Shown piece by piece: positions 62,556 through 64,000 of a DNA stretch of 64,000 nucleotides (its first letter is position 1; every line of letters starts with the position of its first letter). The DNA lies in contig JAYKIL010000014.1 in NCBI GenBank assembly GCA_035284745.1, positions 170,511-234,510 of the forward strand, in the 5' to 3' direction. Source of the stretch: JAYKJB01 sp035284745 [NCBI: Candidatus Sericytochromatia bacterium]. GTDB lineage: Bacteria > Cyanobacteriota > Sericytochromatia > S15B-MN24. The notes under the pieces were generated by a model. The model was not told the DNA's origin. It saw only the letters and a program-made list of their open reading frames with translations, and did no database searches. The position numbers were made by a program, and so were the translations under genes.

Positions 62556-63197
62556 CTAGTAGGTCGGATAACCAGGCATACCGGCCGGGCCTGCTCCATA
62601 GGCTCCATAGCCACCCATCGCAGGCGCCCCGTAGGGGCTGCCCGAAGAGTAAACCGACGCCGCGGGGGCCGTCTGCATGGTCTCAACGGTGACTTCTGCG
62701 TCGTCCATCCCGTTTTTTGTAGAGGTCACTTCAAAGGGAAAACTTTGCCCAGGAGCCAACTGGGATATCACCTGTGTTTTGGTTTCCTCGGTCACAAAAG
62801 TTTTCGTAAACAGACCTTTCTTGTCCTTGAAATCGATTTTGAGAGTGCCGGAGAGAGGCGTGCTGCTCACGTTGACAACCGAGCCTTTGACCACCAACTT
62901 TTTCAGAATCAAGCCGGTCTTCGACTTCTCGACCCCACTCACAACAAGAGACCCCAACGTGGGCCCCTGGTAACCCGGATTACCAGGCATGCCAGGGAGA
63001 GTGGGTAGGGTTGGCGGCACCACGGGCTGGACCGGCTCCACAGGGAGGGCAGGCTCGACAGGAGGCGCCGGGGGCAACGCGGGTTCTTCCGGATCTGGCA
63101 AATTAGCAGGCATCCGATTACCACAGCCGACCAAGGCAACCGAGACGATCAAAGCGCTGTAAACAGCCAGGCGGTTGAACTTGCTCTTTAAAGACAT
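62556..63197 (-). CDS. Lipoprotein with Pro-rich linker, FxLYD-like domain and Gly/Tyr tail
   Basis: A 213-aa lipoprotein. ATG 63197 with GGAGGG 8 nt upstream. Lipobox ALVGC (Cys25). Residues 30-70 are Pro-rich (PALPPAPPVEPALP). The domain at about 80-170 (VVSGVEKSKTGL, then VKGSVVNVSSTPLSGTLKI, and MDDAEVTVETM) parallels the C-terminal half of the lipoprotein at 30798-31481. The last 35 residues are Gly/Tyr/Ala-rich. It is probably an envelope protein. Confidence 0.75.
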   Translation of the reverse strand: MSLKSKFNRLAVYSALIVSVALVGCGNRMPANLPDPEEPALPPAPPVEPALPVEPVQPVVPPTLPTLPGMPGNPGYQGPTLGSLVVSGVEKSKTGLILKKLVVKGSVVNVSSTPLSGTLKIDFKDKKGLFTKTFVTEETKTQVISQLAPGQSFPFEVTSTKNGMDDAEVTVETMQTAPAASVYSSGSPYGAPAMGGYGAYGAGPAGMPGYPTY

Positions 63198-63363
63198 CAA
63201 GACTTCCCTCCACACAAGGTTCAACCGACACACTTTACACACAACGCTTTGAGGTTGACCCAGAGACTTTATAGCCTGCAGCCATAGAAGTCTGACGCCA
63301 GTGAAGTTATGTCACGATTAAATTTCGGGAAATCGTGAGTAATCTTGGTGATTTCGTATTCAA

Positions 63364-63540
63364 TCAGGGAGTAAAAAACGGAGAGAATGCCGAAACCAGC
63401 ATCGCCGCAGCAACAGCAATCGCGATCGCCGCGGCGATCCAGTCGCGTTTTCGCGGTTTGCGACGGGAAGAAGGTTTCTTCTCAGAAGAGGTGCCGGCGC
63501 TGCCAGTGCGTGAGGGTGGCGAAGAGATACGACGAGCCAT
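63364..63540 (-). CDS. Short single-TM protein (58 aa)
   Basis: Starts at ATG 63540 and encodes a basic, Ser/Arg-rich N-terminal 33 residues (RRKPRKRD) followed by one hydrophobic segment (WIAAAIAIAVAAAMLVSAF) and a short PFFTP tail. This layout (basic cytosolic tail, TM, tiny tail) is common for small bacterial membrane proteins. It lies between the TPR gene and the lipoprotein gene, all on the minus strand. The ribosome site is weak (AAGATCTGAG), so support is moderate. No known family was recognised. Confidence 0.5.
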   Translation of the reverse strand: MARRISSPPSRTGSAGTSSEKKPSSRRKPRKRDWIAAAIAIAVAAAMLVSAFSPFFTP

Positions 63541-63615
63541 GGCTCAGATCTTATCACAGCGCCTAGAACACGCAGTGCCACGCCCGTGACGTCCGCCAGC
63601 GAGCATCCATCCCGT

Positions 63616-64000
63616 TCAGTCTTTTTTCACACCCAACGACGCGGCGCCGCTCAAGGGGGAAGCCAACAATCGGAGTTCCGGATCCAGGGCGATCGCCTTG
63701 GCATAAGACTCCCGGGCCTGTCCCAGTTTTCCTGCCGCCACCAGTGCCTCCGTCAGGTAAAAATGAATGAGTCCAAAATCTGGCCGCAGCGCACGGGCCT
63801 CACCGAGGTATCGAACGGCGTCTGCGGGACGTTTCAGTTTCAACGAGACGACGCCCGCATTGTAATGGGCATCCAGATACGATGGGTCAGCAGCCATCGC
63901 CCGCCGGTATAGCCCGAGGGCCTTTTCTAATTGCCCTTCCTCCTCGGCGATTACACCGAGGCCGTTATGGGGATTGGGATTCTTTGAGTTCAGGCCTATG
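63616..64000 (-). CDS. TPR-repeat protein, 5' part outside the window
   Basis: The minus frame is open from the right edge to the TGA at 63616-63618. At least three TPR units are seen: NPHNGLGVIAEEEGQLEKA, MAADPSYLDAHYNAGVVSLK and RARPDFG-type units ending ALDPEL. The ATG at 63897 is inside a TPR motif and is probably not the start. Soluble scaffold protein; identity cannot be determined without the missing part. Confidence 0.75.
   Translation of the reverse strand, partial: IGLNSKNPNPHNGLGVIAEEEGQLEKALGLYRRAMAADPSYLDAHYNAGVVSLKLKRPADAVRYLGEARALRPDFGLIHFYLTEALVAAGKLGQARESYAKAIALDPELRLLASPLSGAASLGVKKD

Overview
This window is a gene-dense chromosomal segment of moderately high GC with no CRISPR array, insertion sequence, prophage or rRNA operon. 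Several features point to a diderm bacterium near the Cyanobacteriota, most plausibly a non-photosynthetic relative such as Sericytochromatia or Melainabacteria: an outer-membrane-type protein with three N-terminal SLH domains and a C-terminal Phe, an AMIN-domain secreted protein, a PDZ plus radical-SAM protein of the DUF512 type next to a four-S1 ribosomal protein S1, and lptB. No photosynthesis gene is visible. The taxonomic guess is an inference from gene content only.

Layout. 0-3 kb: a degenerate phospholipase-D-like fragment, a GT-C-like membrane protein and a methyltransferase. 3-13 kb: housekeeping genes (proS, fhs, tRNA-Gln, glmU-prs-pth), followed by a Tat-signal histone-deacetylase-fold enzyme translationally coupled to an unknown beta-rich protein. 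13-19 kb: accessory genes, including a serine recombinase with a degraded active site, an M14 carboxypeptidase lipoprotein, an NHL-repeat lipoprotein and a small HExxH protein. 19-26 kb: LytM peptidase, hemL, SLH outer-membrane protein, rseP, miaA, dapF and a thioredoxin-like [2Fe-2S] ferredoxin. 26-36 kb: cyclic-nucleotide-binding protein, glutamate dehydrogenase, a KGG stress protein, recQ, a helix-hairpin-helix lipoprotein behind a structured leader, a CBS protein, ahcY, lptB, a gamma-carbonic-anhydrase-like protein and gatC.

36-45 kb: a 1132-aa c-di-GMP protein with both GGEEF and HD-GYP domains, comF, a VanZ-like protein, rpsA and the radical-SAM gene. 45-50 kb: an exopolysaccharide module (Wzc-type tyrosine kinase, GTGA-coupled glycosyltransferase and sugar-phosphate transferase) divergent from a TPR protein. 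50-56 kb: the most unusual part, three tightly packed minus-strand genes encoding a large HExxH metalloprotease with lethal-factor-like features, a ComQ-like isoprenoid transferase, and a membrane receptor (TM, PDZ, several TM, GAF) ending in a SpoIIE/PP2C phosphatase. 56-64 kb: the conserved remA-gmk-rpoZ-coaBC cluster behind an FtsB/DivIC-like gene, an RlmI-like methyltransferase, a lipoprotein plus AMIN-domain protein, a second copy of the lipoprotein domain found at 31 kb, a 58-aa membrane protein and a partial TPR gene.

Starts were chosen mainly from Shine-Dalgarno spacing. Many genes use GTG or TTG, and stop-start overlaps of the GTGA type recur at 11992, 40983 and 47911, indicating extensive translational coupling.
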